DNA from: Begonia masoniana
Taxonomy: Eukaryota; Streptophyta; Magnoliopsida; Cucurbitales; Begoniaceae
DNA length: 64,000 bases
Reading direction: 5' to 3'
NCBI GenBank assembly: GCA_022432975.1
Contig: CM039508.1
Coordinates: 18,389,330 to 18,453,329, forward strand
Shown here piece after piece: positions 10,086 through 22,052 of this stretch; position 1 is the stretch's first letter, and each line of letters opens with the position of its first letter. A program made the position numbers and the translations under genes. The notes beneath the pieces were generated by a model. That model made no database searches, was not told where the DNA came from, and worked only from the letters and a program-made list of their open reading frames with translations.

Positions 10086-11760
10086 ACATCTTCCGGTGAC
10101 GTCATCCGGAAGACTAAAACCATCATACAACTATCCTTCGTGCATCTGCCGATGACGTCAGCCGGAAGACTAAACCAACAAACAACTTACCCTTCGGCAT
10201 CTGCCGATGACGTCAGCCGGAAGACTAAACCATCAAAACAATTACTCTAGGCATCTGCTTCGGCATCTGCCGATGACGTCAGCCGGAAGACTAAACCAAC
10301 AAACAACTACCCTTCGGCATCTGCCGATGACGTCAGCCGGAAGACTAAACCAACAAACAACTACCCTTCGGCATCTGCCGATGACGTCAGCCGGAAGACT
10401 AAACCAACAAACAACTACCCTTCGGCATCTGCCGATGACGTCAGCCGGAAGACTAAACCAACAAACAACTACCCTTCGGCATCTGCCGATGACGTCAGCC
10501 GGAAGACTAAACCAACAAACAACTACCCTTCGGCATCTGCCGATGACGTCAGCCGGAAGACTAAACCAACAAACAACTACCCTTCGGCATCTGCCGATGA
10601 CGTCAGCCGGAAGACTAAACCAACAAACAACTACCCTTCGGCATCTGCCGATGACGTCAGCCGGAAGACTAAACCAACAAACAACTACCCTTCGGCATCT
10701 GCCGATGACGTCAGCCGGAAGACTAAACCAACAAACAACTACCCTTCGGCATCTGCCGATGACGTCAGCCGGAAGACTAAACCAACAAACAACTACCCTT
10801 CGGCATCTGCCGATGACGTCAGCCGGAAGACTAAACCAACAAACAACTACCCTTCGGCATCTGCCGATGACGTCAGCCGGAAGACTAAACCAACAAACAA
10901 CTACCCTTCGGCATCTGCCGATGACGTCAGCCGGAAGACTAAACCAACAAACAACTACCCTTCGGCATCTGCCGATGACGTCAGCCGGAAGACTAAACCA
11001 ACAAACAACTACCCTTCGGCATCTGCCGATGACGTCAGCCGGAAGACTAAACCAACAAACAACTACCCTTCGGCATCTGCCGATGACGTCAGCCGGAAGA
11101 CTAAACCAACAAACAACTACCCTTCGGCATCTGCCGATGACGTCAGCCGGAAGACTAAACCAACAAACAACTACCCTTCGGCATCTGCCGATGACGTCAG
11201 CCGGAAGACTAAACCAACAAACAACTACCCTTCGGCATCTGCCGATGACGTCAGCCGGAAGACTAAACCATCATACAACTATCCTTCGGCATCTGCCGAT
11301 GACGTCAGCCGGAAGACTAAACCAACAAACAACTACCCTTCGGCATCTGCCGATGACGTCAGCCGGAAGACTAAACCAACAAACAACTACCCTTCGGCAT
11401 CTGCCGATGACGTCAGCCGGAAGACTAAACCAACAAACAACTACCCTTCGGCATCTGCCGATGACGTCAGCCGGAAGACTAAACCAACAAACAACTACCC
11501 TTCGGCATCTGCCGATGACGTCAGCCGGAAGACTAAACCATCATACAACTATCCTTCGGCATCTGCCGATGACGTCAGCCGGAAGACTAAACCAACAAAC
11601 AACTACCCTTCGGCATCTGCCGATGACGTCAGCCGGAAGACTAAACCAACAAACAACTACCCTTCGGCATCTGCCGATGACGTCAGCCGGAAGACTAAAC
11701 CAACAAACAACTACCCTTCGGCATCTGCCGATGACGTCAGCCGGAAGACTAAACCAACAT
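10085..11760. repeat. 54-bp tandem array carrying TGACGTCA, about 31 copies
   Basis: The units open GCATCTGCCGATGACGTCAG and continue CCGGAAGACTAAACCAAC. The period is exactly 54 bp from 10264 onward (28 consecutive units), with a few more divergent units before. Nearly every unit is identical; two units with CATCATACAACTATCC recur near 11270 and 11540, pointing to block duplication. Each unit holds one TGACGTCA, the palindromic core bound by plant bZIP/TGA factors. The 526-residue open frame across it exists because 54 is divisible by three. Confidence 0.95.
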
Positions 11761-11889
11761 TCGTGTTCATCTTTATCATTTACATGACATGTATTAAGGC
11801 AGGAGACGAGGGAGGAAGACAGGTGTACATCGTCATTTGCCTATCGCGGCAGTCGTACATAATCATTTGCCTATCGCGGCAATCATGAT

Positions 11890-12070
11890 ACATCACTCGG
11901 CCTCCCCAGTGGGAGAATTCGCGAGCCATACATATCATTACTCGGCCTCCCCCAGTGGGAGATTTCGCGAGTCATACCTATCATTAACTCGGCCTCCACC
12001 AGTGGGAGATTTCGCGAGTCACACATATCATAACTCGGCCTCCACCAGTGGGAGAATTCGCGAGTCATTA
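11890..12070. repeat. 46-48-bp TCGGCCTCC array, four copies
   Basis: Four units contain TCGGCCTCC, CAGTGGGAGA and TTCGCGAGTCA. They follow two copies of CATTTGCCTATCGCGGCA. They lie in the same nested solo LTR as the 54-bp array. Confidence 0.85.
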
Positions 12071-13052
12071 CATAACGTAGTCTTTTTCCCCGTTCTGCAC
12101 TTAATCATGGTACATATACATTTCATGTTCTCTACTTAATCATAGACGTGGGACACAGTGCATAGACATAAAGTTCATAAAGAGAAGTCATATCATAAGG
12201 ACAAGTAAAACATCCTGTAACTTTACATTTACTTACTCAACTTCTTCATATTGTGGAAATAACAAATCATAGTCAATAAGCTAACATCTTAGTGATTTCC
12301 TAATACCCTTGCGGTGTAGGGCCCTAGTGGCCGGAAATCTTAATACATTCACTTACCTGGATTCCTTAGCAATCCGAGTTTCTTTCCTTTAAACTTCTTC
12401 ACCTAAAACATGTACATTACAGTAGTTAAAACAAAGTCCTAATAGTCCTAATCATAAACCATCCTAGGATCTAATAGCTAAAGTCATTCTGATTCCTCTG
12501 TTTGACACACTGCAGTCTGAAATCCGAAACTAGGTGGACAGGTTTTACCATTGATTAAATCCGAGTTGGTTACTTAAAATGCTCAGAATCGATTCGGGAT
12601 GACATTTATACTCCCAGATTTTAAAAGTCATAAACTACTCGGCCACTGCTAAAAAAAATCCAAACTCAGTGCCGAGCTGAAAACAGAGCTCTATTTACTA
12701 ATGAATGACTACATTGTCCATTTCATACCTCGGGTGTGGATTTGCAGAGAAGAGCAAGCTCGAACCAGCCGTCGGTAAAGGGAAGTTCTTGTAGCCGAGA
12801 GCAAGAACTTGGGAAAGAAGGAATCGCCGAGAGGGAATGTCGGCTACAGTGGTAATAAATGAGGTTTAAGGTTTCCATTTCCTATTTATACTAAATCCAT
12901 CGATTTTAATTACAAAACTACCACCCAACCTAGTTTTACTCAACTTGTAATAAAATTTGTCTTAACATTAAATTTTAAATCATAAGGGTTAAATAAGAGG
13001 GTGACAATGAAAATGGTCAGAAAATCACCTGGCCGAAATGTCGGGTGTTACA

Positions 13053-13670
13053 AGGAGGGTCATCACGTCCGGGATTGTCCAATGCCCGACACAAGACCGA
13101 ATCGAGCCGTGCCAAAGGTTTTTACAATGATTAAGGATGATGATGACACACAGCACGCGGCGATCACAGGTACAATATTGATTTGTGATGCACCTGCTTA
13201 TACTTTGTTGGACACGGGGGCCACACATTCGTTTGTGGCAATGGACTTTGTGGGTAGGGAGAACTTATGTATTGTGCTGTCAGATCAACCTTACAGTGTC
13301 ATGCTACCATCCGGAGAGTTTATGCACTCCGAGCAGGCAGTGCAGGGTGATATAGTGTCAGTTGGAGACAAGAAATTGTATGTCAATCTTATCATCATCG
13401 GTATGAAAGGATACGAGGCTAATTCGGGGGATGGACTGGCTGTTTAGACATATGCCACCATCAACTGTAGGTCCGAGCTCGTGTCTTTTAAGCGCCTGAA
13501 CGAGGTAGAGTTCTCCTATCAGGCAATACCAAAGAAACACAGTATGTCTGTTATATCCTCCTTGAAAGCTCAAAAATTAATGAGGTCAGGATGTGTCGGA
13601 TTTCTTGCCCACGTAATAGATGTTCAAAAACAAGGTGAGGCAGAACTACAAGATATCACGGTGGTTTGAA
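13053..13670 (+). pseudogene. Element B zinc-knuckle remainder and protease
   Basis: After the insertion the frame resumes GHHVRDCPMPDTRP, completing a CX2CX4HX4C knuckle begun before 9467. The retroviral-type aspartic protease follows, with its active-site DTGA in ICDAPAYTLLDTGATHSFVA; this enzyme cuts the Gag-Pol polyprotein. The equivalent element C sequence shows that one extra base near 13430 shifts the frame (GDGLAV then a stop) just before the usual DWL motif. The linker toward reverse transcriptase has another stop at about 13666 (CGA to TGA). Confidence 0.9.
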
Positions 13671-13686
13671 ACTTCTTAGAGGTCTT

Positions 13687-15047
13687 CTTAGATGACTTGC
13701 CGGGATTGCCACCGAATCGCGAGATTGATGTATATCTTGGTGCCGAACCGGTATCGAAGAATCCTTACCTTATGGCACCAATAGAGCTGAAGGAGTTGAA
13801 GACTCAACTAAATGAATTGGTGGACAAGGGCTTCGTGCGCCCTAGTTTCTCTCCGTGGGGTGCTCTCGTCTTGTTCGTTAGAAGAAGGATGGGTCCCTAC
13901 GTATGTGTATTGACTACCGTGAGCTGAAAAAGTTAACCATCAACAATAAGTACCCATTGCCGAGGATCGACGACTTGTTTGACCAGTTACAAGGGGCTCT
14001 GGTATTCTCAAAAATTGATTTATGCTCCGGTTATTACCAGTTGAAGGTCAGAGCTGACGATATTCCAAAGACCGCATTCAGGACCCGATACAGACACTAT
14101 GAATTCTTAGTGATGTCGTTTGGGTTGACTAATACCTCGGCAGCATTTATAGACCTGATGAACAGGATATTCCAGGATTTCTTGGATAGATTTGTGATTG
14201 TCTTCATCGATGACATCCTGGTTTATTCTAGGAGTGAAGCCGAGCACGAGGAGCACTTGGCAATTGTACTATCAACTCTGAAACAACACCAATTATACGC
14301 CAAGTTGTCAAAATGTGAGTTCTGGTTGAGCAGGATTAACTTCCTAGGCCACGTGGTGTCTGCAGAAGGAGTTTCAGTGGATCCGGCCAAGATTCAGGCT
14401 GCGAAAGACTGGCCGAGACCGAGGAATGCCAGTGAGGTACGAAGCTTTATCGGACTAGCTGGTTATTACAGAAAGTTTATCAAAGGATTTTCTGTGATAG
14501 CGAGTCCTATGACTAGCTTAACGAGGAAACACATCAAGTTCAAGTGGTCTGAAGCTTGTGAGATGAGTTTTCAGACGCTTAAACAGAAGTTAACCACTGC
14601 TCATCTGTTAGTGTTGCCAGTTGAAGATGGCAAATTCAGTGTATACTGTGATGCATCCAAGGCTGGCTTGGGATGTGTATTAATGTAAGAAGGGAAAGTG
14701 GTGGCGTACGCGTCCAGACAATTGAAGAACCACGAGCAAAACTACCCTACTCACGACCTTGATTTAGCCGCAGTTGTTTTTGCACTGAAGGTATGGAGAC
14801 ACCACTTGTATGGAAAATCATGTGAGGCTGATCACAAAAGCTTGAAGTATATATTTACTCAGAAAGAATTAAACATGAGGCAACGGCGGTGGCTCGAGTT
14901 TGTGGAAGACTATGACATCGAGATTAAATACCACCCGAGGAAAGCTAATGTGATAGCCGATGCATTGAGCAGGATGCCGGCTACTATGCAACCGACCTTG
15001 ACGGCCATATCAATGCCTTTGAGGACAGAAATTCAGAGATTCGATTA
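13687..15047 (+). pseudogene. pol: Element B reverse transcriptase and RNase H
   Basis: The RT begins with [12 protein letters not shown], then shows the finger motif [20 protein letters not shown], the first catalytic aspartate in [15 protein letters not shown], the [10 protein letters not shown] motif and the catalytic FIDDILVYS. RNase H begins at [17 protein letters not shown], with the next motif [15 protein letters not shown] and the ending [17 protein letters not shown] base change or loss near 13890-13900 shifts the frame before CIDYREL. A TAA interrupts RNase H at 14686, where the intact sequence would read CAA, and a TAG follows RFD at 15047. Confidence 0.93.
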
Positions 15048-15049
15048 GG

Positions 15050-16530
15050 AGGTAGTTTCTAAGCTATCGGCCGTGTTGGCAGATCTAACATTACGGCCAA
15101 CCATTTTGGACCGAATTAAGAAAGCCCAGAAGGTCAATTCAAAGGAGATGGCCAATATAGTGAGCAAGTTGCCTATGGTCTCTTCCGAGTTCAGCTATTC
15201 GAGAAATGGTGTTCTGAAGTTCAGAGACAGATGGTATGTTTCGAAAGATGTGGAGCTACGAAGGGACATCTTGTCGGAAGCCCATTCGTCTTCTTTCTCT
15301 GTGCACCCTAGAAGCACGAAGATGTATCAAGACTTGAAACTTCACTTCTGGTGGACGAATATGAAGAACGAAGTAGCCAAGTATGTGGAGTTTTGCATGA
15401 TATGTCAACAAGTCAAGGCTGAACATCAACGACCAGGTGGAACACTTCATCCTCTCCCGATCCCTGAATGGAAGTGGGGGAACATCACTATGGACTTCGT
15501 TGTTGGCCTACTGAGGACGACTAGAGGCCATAACAGCATATGGGTTATTGTAGATAGACTAACAAAGTTGGCCCATTTTCTACTTGTGAAGACGACATTC
15601 TCTATGGATCAGTATGCAGAATTATACATAAGTGAGATCATCAAGCTGCATGGTATTCCGGTGTCGATCGTCTCAGACCGAGATGCTAGATTCACTTCCA
15701 GGTTTTGGAGAAACTTGCCAAAGTCCTTGGGTACCAAGTTAAATTTTAGCACTGCATTTCATCCACAAACTGACGGACAATCCGAGAGAACGATTCAGAT
15801 ACTGGAAGATATGTTAAGGTCGTGCGTGCTGGAATTTCATGCTCCTTGGAGTAAATATTTGCTGCTTGTGGAGTTTTCTTACAACAATAGCTACAAGGCT
15901 ACGATCGGTATGGCTCTATATGAAGCTCTTTATGGCAGAAAATGCAGATCCCCATTGTGTTGGGATGAAGTTGAAGAATCCAGACTTGTCGGCCCCGAGT
16001 TATTACAGCAGATGTCTGAGGTGATTGCTACTATCAAACAACGAATCAATACTGCTCAGAGTCGACAGAAGAGTTACGCGGACCGGAGATGGAGAGACTT
16101 GGAGTTCGCTGAAGGCAATGAAGTATTCCTGAAGTTGTCACCTTTCAAGGGCGTGATGAGATTTGGTAAGAAAGGGAAGCTCAGTCCAAGATTTGTTGGG
16201 CCATTTCCTATCTTGAAGAGAGTAGGAAGCATGGCTTACAGAATGCAGCTGCCAGCGTCCATGAATGGAGTTCACAACGTCTTTTACGTTTCGATTCTGA
16301 GAAAATGTGTGCGAGATCCTACTCAGATCGTGGAACCGGTGGACATAGATATCATGCCGACGTTGACATATGAAGAAAGGCCAATACAGACTTTGGATTC
16401 CTCACTCAAGGTGTTGCGCAACAGAGTGGTTCCATTGGTGAAAGTTTTATGGCACAATCATGATGTGGAGGAAGCCACATGGGAAAGACAACTGGATGTT
16501 ATGGCCCAATATCCGGAGCTATTTGCTTAA
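15050..16530 (+). pseudogene. pol: Element B integrase
   Basis: This is the longest undamaged pol segment. It has an HHCC-type zinc-binding end (HSSSFSVHPRSTKMYQDL, then CMICQQVKAEH). The DDE catalytic core includes ITMDFVVGL, VSDRDARFTSRFWR and HPQTDGQSERTIQ. The C-terminal part reads GVHNVFYVSILRKC and ends LVKVLWHNHDVEEATWERQ, the short chromodomain-like tail of Tekay/Del-type elements that is thought to guide insertion into heterochromatin. It stops at TAA shortly before the polypurine tract. Only the upstream stop at 15047 disconnects it. Confidence 0.93.
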
Positions 16531-16549
16531 ACAAATTTTGGGGACAAAA

Positions 16550-16569
16550 TTCTGTTAAGGTGGGTGGGA
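16550..16569 (+). promoter_or_regulatory. Polypurine-tract region of element B
   Basis: AAGGTGGGTGGGA lies directly before the 3' LTR, where second-strand synthesis would be primed. The preceding TTTTGGGGACAAAATT word is common just upstream of plant gypsy 3' LTRs and also appears in element C. Confidence 0.7.
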
Positions 16570-18935
16570 TGTAACACCCGGCATTTTTGGCATGAAAATA
16601 TTCCTTGAATTATTAAACGGGAATTTATTGCCATGTAATTTTCCCTTGGATTATTGTACGAGATTATTTTACTATTAATATAGTGGATGTTTGTTTGGAA
16701 TGTGTTAGGATGTTAGTAGAAAATCGAACCAGGGGCAACCAAAACAAAACAATTGGTTAGAAACCAATGGAAGGGCAAAATGGGAAGCCAATTAAGGTTG
16801 GTGGGAGAAAACCAATGGATGATTGACACTTGGCAAACTTGTTGAAGAAGACGATGCCTTTTCTCATCCTTTCTTCCTCCTTTCTCTTCACTCCTACGTA
16901 AAACACTTCTCTGTTTTCTCTCTTCCTGACGACTGAGACAAATTCCAAAACTTTGTTTCTTCTATTTTCTTCTATTTCCACTAGTAAAGATAACCCTCTA
17001 AAATAGTTAGCGAGTTTATGTTAGTTACTTATTAGTTTTGTTAAGGTTTAGGGTTAATGTCTGATTGTGCATGATGTAGGTTCGTGAATTGTCGAGGACA
17101 TTTACACGAACAAAGCTTGCAACTTCACGGACAACAGGTAAGTTCATGCGTACAAGTGAGGCCTTAAGGTCCTACAGCATGGAGGTACTAGGTTTTGGTT
17201 TGGGTAGTTAGATCGTAGGTTATGCTATAAGCTAAACATGTTCTGTGTGTTCTGTTTCATGTTTATTTTCATTCTGTCACCTGTATATGTTGAGTTTAAG
17301 CACCGTATCTTTTCATGCATACACGTTTTCTGGAAAAGCCATGTAAATGTTTTTCAGTACCAAATTTGAAGTTATGAAAGTTAAAAATGTGAATGTAATG
17401 TATGGTTAAGTGTGGACGAGAACTGACATCCTGTCATGTACTCCTATTATGTCCTGTTGTGGCATGTACTCATATTGCGCCAGCTCTTCTTTCCGCTTAT
17501 ACCTTCCTGTCCAGTGAAACGTAATGAAATGTAATGTAATGTTCATGTATTTGAAAATGTTCATGCACAGCATATGCATCATTGCATTTCATGTTCTTAC
17601 TGAGCTCTAGACTCATAGTTGAACTCCTTGTTGTAGGTATGGATCCTCCAGATGAGAACCTTGTGCCTCAAGCTGATGAATTGATGTAGTTGGCAGATCG
17701 AGCTTATGGGGATTGGTCGCTGCAGTCAGACAAATGTTATTCCTGTGAGGATGTATTTTCTATAGTTATGTCAAGTTCCGTACAACTTCTGAAATTTTAA
17801 AACGATGTATGAACTATCTGTTGATGTTTTAAAACCTCTGTTTGACAGTTGTCTGTATGTTTTGAAATATTCTGGAACTATTTAGAAATCTTTTCCTTTT
17901 AGGTTGTGCATGGATTGTCTCGAGTTTTAGAGCTATCCATGCAGTATGTTTTCCTAAATCTCTGTCATGTTGTCAAGTGTGTTTTAAACTCACCTTTTGA
18001 ATCGGGTTTTGAAGTTTGATGCTTTCTGTGTCAAAAGAAGTAAGTCGTCAAACAGAGAGGTAGCCGATCGATCGCCTGGGGTAACCGATCGATCGGCGGA
18101 GTATACGTTTATGTCTTTCAAGTCTTCAAGTTTTCCAAAAGAAAACAGTCGTCCACGCTGCCCTTTGAGACAGTCGTCCACGCTCCCCTTTGAAAATAGT
18201 CGTCCACGCTGTTCCTTAAAATAGAAGTTTAGTTCTGCAGTTGTCCACAGTACTCGCCCGTTGAGTAATTGTTTCAAGTATTTGGCTAAGTGTTTGTAAT
18301 ATCTGGCTTGTACGGATTTCTGATATAATATATTTTATTGATATTTTAATAGAATGTGACATTTTTGGTAAATATATCAAATCAAGTCCGTTTTACGAAA
18401 AGAAAGCGTCATTACGATCCTGACAACTAATTGGACTTTTAAGGAAATTATGGGAATTTTCGGTGATTAACCGCTATATTCCGAGTAATTACCTCTATGG
18501 TAATATAAATGACGTTTTAGTAAAAATAACAAATGGGGTCCAAATGGAGAACGGACAGTTTTGATAAAGCCCTGACGACGAATATGAGTTATTGGCAAAA
18601 TATGGAATTTTCGAGAATCCAGATCGTTGGACGATTAACGAAACGAAGGACGAAACAAATAGAATTAAGTAAGAAGGGCAAAATGGTAATTTGCAAAATA
18701 ATTATATTAAAACATCACAAATTCCTTCATTTCCCCTCACTTCTCTCTTTCTCTCCTTTTCTTCTCGGCTACCCACGAACAGAGAGCAATTTCTCTCTCG
18801 GCCGCCGGCGTGTTTCCTCCGTTCCGACTCCGTTCAAGCTCTGTTTCTCCTCCGTCCTTCACGTTTTCTTCCTCTCTCGCTACCCTCGGTATGTAGCTTT
18901 AGTCTTCGGTCAGTTTATTTCGAGTTTTGGTTCGA

Positions 18936-18951
18936 TTTAGGGTTAGGGTTT
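18936..18951 (+). promoter_or_regulatory. Telomere-like double TTTAGGG in LTR leader
   Basis: TTTAGGGTTAGGGTTT occurs about 50 bases after the first donor-like site. The same 16-mer is in the sister LTR at 47339-47354. It could act like a plant telo-box. It is too short to be a telomere relic. Confidence 0.4.
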
Positions 18952-19739
18952 AAATTAGGTTTTCCGTTAAAAACGCGATTTAGGCTTCGTAATTAATAGG
19001 TTAGCTATGATTAAGTATGTATTGAACGTATTTGACGTTATCGGACGAAGATAAATCGATTTGTGAAAAAGTTTAAAAATCCGAGAATTTTAGGGTTTTC
19101 GGAAAAAGTTCGATTGCTCGATGAATTAGCTTAATAAATCGAATTAAAGCATTAGGAAATATCTTTAGTTAAGGTTTTGTTACTTTGGACGTTTAATAGC
19201 TTAATTCGGTTTTAACGGCAAATATCGTGTTTTACCTCAGACACGCGACTCCAGTGGACGAAGCTTGAGATCCAGCGCGCTCAAGGTAAGTTCTCGTGAC
19301 TTGCTTGACCGAAAGGTCTACACCATACTTCGTCGTCGTATCAAGGATCCTTGAGGGTTCCTTGTTTTACGTTGTTTAGGTTGGGTAGTTAGGTTAGTTG
19401 TTTATAGGTTATGTTATATTGTCTGCTGATATGAACTGTTTGTTTACTTTCTGCCGATATGAACTGTTCATGCATCACGGTTTTCGAAAGTCATGAAAAT
19501 GAATTTCTGCACGTGTTTTTAAGAAAAGGAACGTATATCTGAAATGAAATCTGTAACGAAATCTGAATGAATAAACGTAATCTGTCTGTTTCTGGTCACG
19601 CGGGATGGGGCTCAGGCACGGCTGTGCGTGTTGCAAGCGTGTACCCCCCCTCTCTAGGTGGAAAGGGTAGTCCGACCGCTGGATGGGCCCTCTCCGCTTA
19701 GTGGGTAGAGGTTTCGGTGACAATTCTGTCTGTCTGTGA

Positions 19740-20200
19740 CGTAATGAATCTGTAATCTGTAATTCTGTATCTGTAATCTGAATCTGTGTCTGTTTCTGTA
19801 ACTGAAAGGAATGAAAATGAATCTGTAATCTGAATCTGTATCTGTTTCTGTATCTGAAAGGAATGAAAATGAATCTGTAATCTGAATCTGTATCTGTTTC
19901 TGTATCTGAAAGGAATGAAAATGTATCTGAATATGAATCTGTATCTGTTTCTGTATCTGAAAGGAATGAAAATGAATCTGTAATCTGAATCTGTATCTGT
20001 TTCTGTATCTGAAAGGAATGAAAATGAATCTGTAATCTGAATCTGTATCTGTTTCTGTATCTGAAAGGAATGAAAATGAATCTGTAATCTGAATCTGTAT
20101 CTGTTTCTGTATCTGAAAGGAATGAAAATGAATCTGTAATCTGAATCTGTATCTGTTTCTGTATCTGAAAGGAATGAAAATGTATCTGAATAAGAATCTG
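19740..20200. repeat. 52-bp AATCTGTATCTGTTTCTG array
   Basis: About eight units with a 52-bp period contain GAATCTGTATCTGTTTCTG and GAAAGGAATGAAAATG. In the sister LTR the same position, after a GGGCCCT block and TTCGGTRAC, holds a pure GAAT tract; GGAATGAAAATG may be the seed. All three minus-strand frames are open through it, which is a repeat artefact. Confidence 0.92.
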
Positions 20201-20779
20201 TAATCTGCACGTTTTATGAATGGCATACGCACGCATGCATCTGCATTTACGTAGCTTACTGAGATTTCAATATCTCATATGTGTCTGTATGGTGTAGGTG
20301 ACGTTCTAGGTTACGTCGACCCAGGTGAGGATGATATTCCTCCTCCTGATGTAGGAGCAGCTGATGGATGATGCTCGTGGGAGTGCGCTGGGCAGTCGAG
20401 GCGCTTTTGACCCGTGGGGGATCGTCTGTGTATGTATTCTGGGGGTTTTTGAGACATTTTGGATTGATGATAAACTGTATAGAACATATTAGGATGTTTG
20501 GTCTGGTAGTTGATAGGTTATTTTGATGTTTGAAAACGTTTTGAAATGTATTTTGGTAAAGGCTCGGTATTGAAGGATACTCAGTTTTTAGATATAACCA
20601 CGCGATTTGTTTTCTTAAGATTAATCCGGTTAAAAGTGTGTATAGAGCGTATTTTGTGATCTGTGTGTAAGAATGGAAAAATGTGGAATTCTGCTCTTTG
20701 GAATCACGTTCCAGAGAGGTGAAAATGTTAGAGTACAAGGTTGATTGCTCTCTGGAAATCTCAAAATTTCCAGAGAGTG

Positions 20780-20895
20780 ATGTCGCTGCTGAGTGCAGCG
20801 ATGTCGCTGCACACTGCGCAGCGACTGGTCGCTGCACACATTGCAGCGACCAGCGCCTGGTCGCTGCACAGGGCAGCGACCAAGCGCTACTGCCT
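20780..20895. repeat. GTCGCTGC/GCAGCGAC hairpin cluster
   Basis: Successive inverted pairs of GTCGCTGC and GCAGCGAC are separated by a few bases, so the strand can fold into three or four adjacent hairpins. The sister LTR has the same core as GATCGCTGCA/TGCAGCGATC, amplified into the 75-bp array at 49900. Confidence 0.8.
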
Positions 20896-21169
20896 TATCG
20901 AGGGCAGAATTCCGATTCTGCCCTCCCTTCTTCTCATTTGTTTAAAAGTTTTTAATAAATGTTTTTAACTTTTAATTATTTATTAAAGGTATGTTTTAAA
21001 TGCTTTTAAAGTTCAGTTCTAATTCCGATTTCAGTTCCGATTTCAACCTCAGTTTAGATTACACAGTAAGTTTTATTTAAAGAATAGAAAAGTAAAAAAA
21101 AAAAAAAATTATAAAATGAAAAATTTATACGGGTAAGTGGGTACGGACATAGGGGTGTTACAGTGTTAG

Positions 21170-21640
21170 TCGTCCATTCTGCCCGTTATTTTTAAATGTC
21201 CAAAGTCCATTCTGTCTTTCAATTTTGTCGTCCATTTTGCCGTTTATTTCAAACGTCCACGGACTTCTGTTGTTTACTGTTTTTGTCTTTTATTTCAAAC
21301 GTCCATGGACTTCAGTTGTCTACTGTTTTTGTCTTTTATTTCAAACGTCCACGGACTTCAGTTGTCTACTGTTTTTGTCTTTTATTTCAAACGTCCACAG
21401 CTCATGTTTGTCCATAGATTATGTCTTTGATTTTAAACGTCCACGGCTCCTGTTTATCCACAGATTCTGTCTTTGATTTTAAACGTCCACGTTTTCTGCT
21501 TGTCCACAGATTTTGTCTTTGCTTTCAAACGTTCACGGTCACTGCCTTTTATTTTTAAACGTCTACAGGCTTCTGTTTTTGCCTTTGATCTTAAACGTCC
21601 ACGGTCTCATGTTGTCTACTGTTTCTGTTATCCACAGTAA
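21170..21640. repeat. 47-bp AACGTCCAC array, element B 3' LTR
   Basis: Units containing TTTCAAACGTCCACGGACTT have the same family and period as in the 5' LTR but fewer copies and a different unit order. This documents array turnover after insertion. Confidence 0.85.
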
Positions 21641-22052
21641 GTCTTCCACGGCACGACTTCCAGTTTCTGTTCCCATTTTTATTAAGTCTCTCACTGCATG
21701 TCAGACGTTCATTTCTGTTTCATGATTTTCTGTTTTCACGTCTTTAGATTTAAGAGTTTTAAAAAGTCGAAGGTTTTACGTCCAAATGTCAAAATTTTGT
21801 TTAAGTCGAAGTCAAGTTCTAGTGAAACTCTCGGGAAGTGTTTTTGTTCCTCCCTGCCTTCTGTCTTCCTGTTTTCTTCTGCCAATTGTTCCTGTAACCC
21901 AAATTTTAACTTATCTTCCAGTCTTCAGCTCCAGAGAAGGTTTTCTCTGTGTAATGCTTTAAAAGTTAAAAAAAAAAAAATATGTGTCACGTTTTAAATG
22001 TCTGGAGTGATGGCTCTCCGACACCGATCGGGTTGGGGGTCGTCACAATGAA

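Larger units (their letters stand above)
9467..13052 (-). mobile_element. Solo LTR nested in the element B zinc knuckle, TSD AGGAG
   Basis: It begins TGTAACGACCCCGG and ends CGGGTGTTACA, with AGGAG at 9462-9466 and 13053-13057, giving a 3586-bp solo LTR. Its minus strand starts TGTAACACCCGACATT, like the other LTRs, so it lies on the minus strand. Three successive arrays (about 36-38 bp, 54 bp and 46-48 bp) fill a third of it. The shared donor-type word occurs, inverted, as ACTTACCTGG near 12352, close to a GGCCACTAGGGCC-type hairpin (read on the minus strand) near 12323-12335. Confidence 0.93.
18295..21162 (+). mobile_element. Solo LTR nested in the element B 3' LTR, TSD GTGTT
   Basis: It starts TGTAATATCTGGCTTG and ends GGGGTGTTACA, with GTGTT at 18290-18294 and 21163-21167, giving 2868 bp. 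It belongs to the same family as the nested LTR at 46714. A donor-like TACCCTCG|GTATGT at 18888, a 45-nt segment at 19241-19285 bounded by CAG and GTAAG, and an acceptor-like GGTGTAG at 20297 repeat the architecture seen in the other LTRs. It contains a 52-bp array and a hairpin cluster. Confidence 0.93.
5882..22047 (+). mobile_element. Gypsy retrotransposon, element B, with two nested solo LTRs
   Basis: Two LTRs of about 2.6 kb flank a gag-pol region, and the whole is bounded by the 5-bp duplication ATGAA (5877-5881 and 22048-22052). The order gag, zinc knuckle, protease, reverse transcriptase, RNase H, integrase is that of Ty3/gypsy. The integrase end (LVKVLWHNHDVEEATWE) resembles the chromovirus Tekay/Del group. 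Nested insertions at 9467-13052 and 18295-21162 inflate the element to 16.2 kb; without them it is about 9.7 kb. All reading frames are broken, so it cannot move by itself. Confidence 0.93.
16570..22047 (+). mobile_element. 3' LTR of element B, interrupted by a solo LTR
   Basis: It starts TGTAACACCCGGC and ends GGGGGTCGTCACA, followed by the ATGAA duplication. Removing the 18295-21162 insertion and one GTGTT copy leaves about 2605 bp, against 2616 bp for the 5' LTR. The leader and acidic frame (17639-17689) are kept. The array region is shorter than in the 5' LTR and has extra unique sequence just before the insertion. Confidence 0.92.

Noticed and set aside
10207..11787. 526-codon open frame on the plus strand
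   Set aside because: It is the 54-bp array read in phase; the unit is a multiple of three and codes for a low-complexity 18-residue repeat. No domain, and it lies within a solo LTR.
18936..18951. Interstitial telomere relic
   Set aside because: Only two TTTAGGG-like units, in a fixed place in both sister LTRs, so it is part of the LTR.
19475..20236. Three overlapping minus-strand frames of 170-253 codons
   Set aside because: All frames are open because of the 52-bp array; no protein signal.
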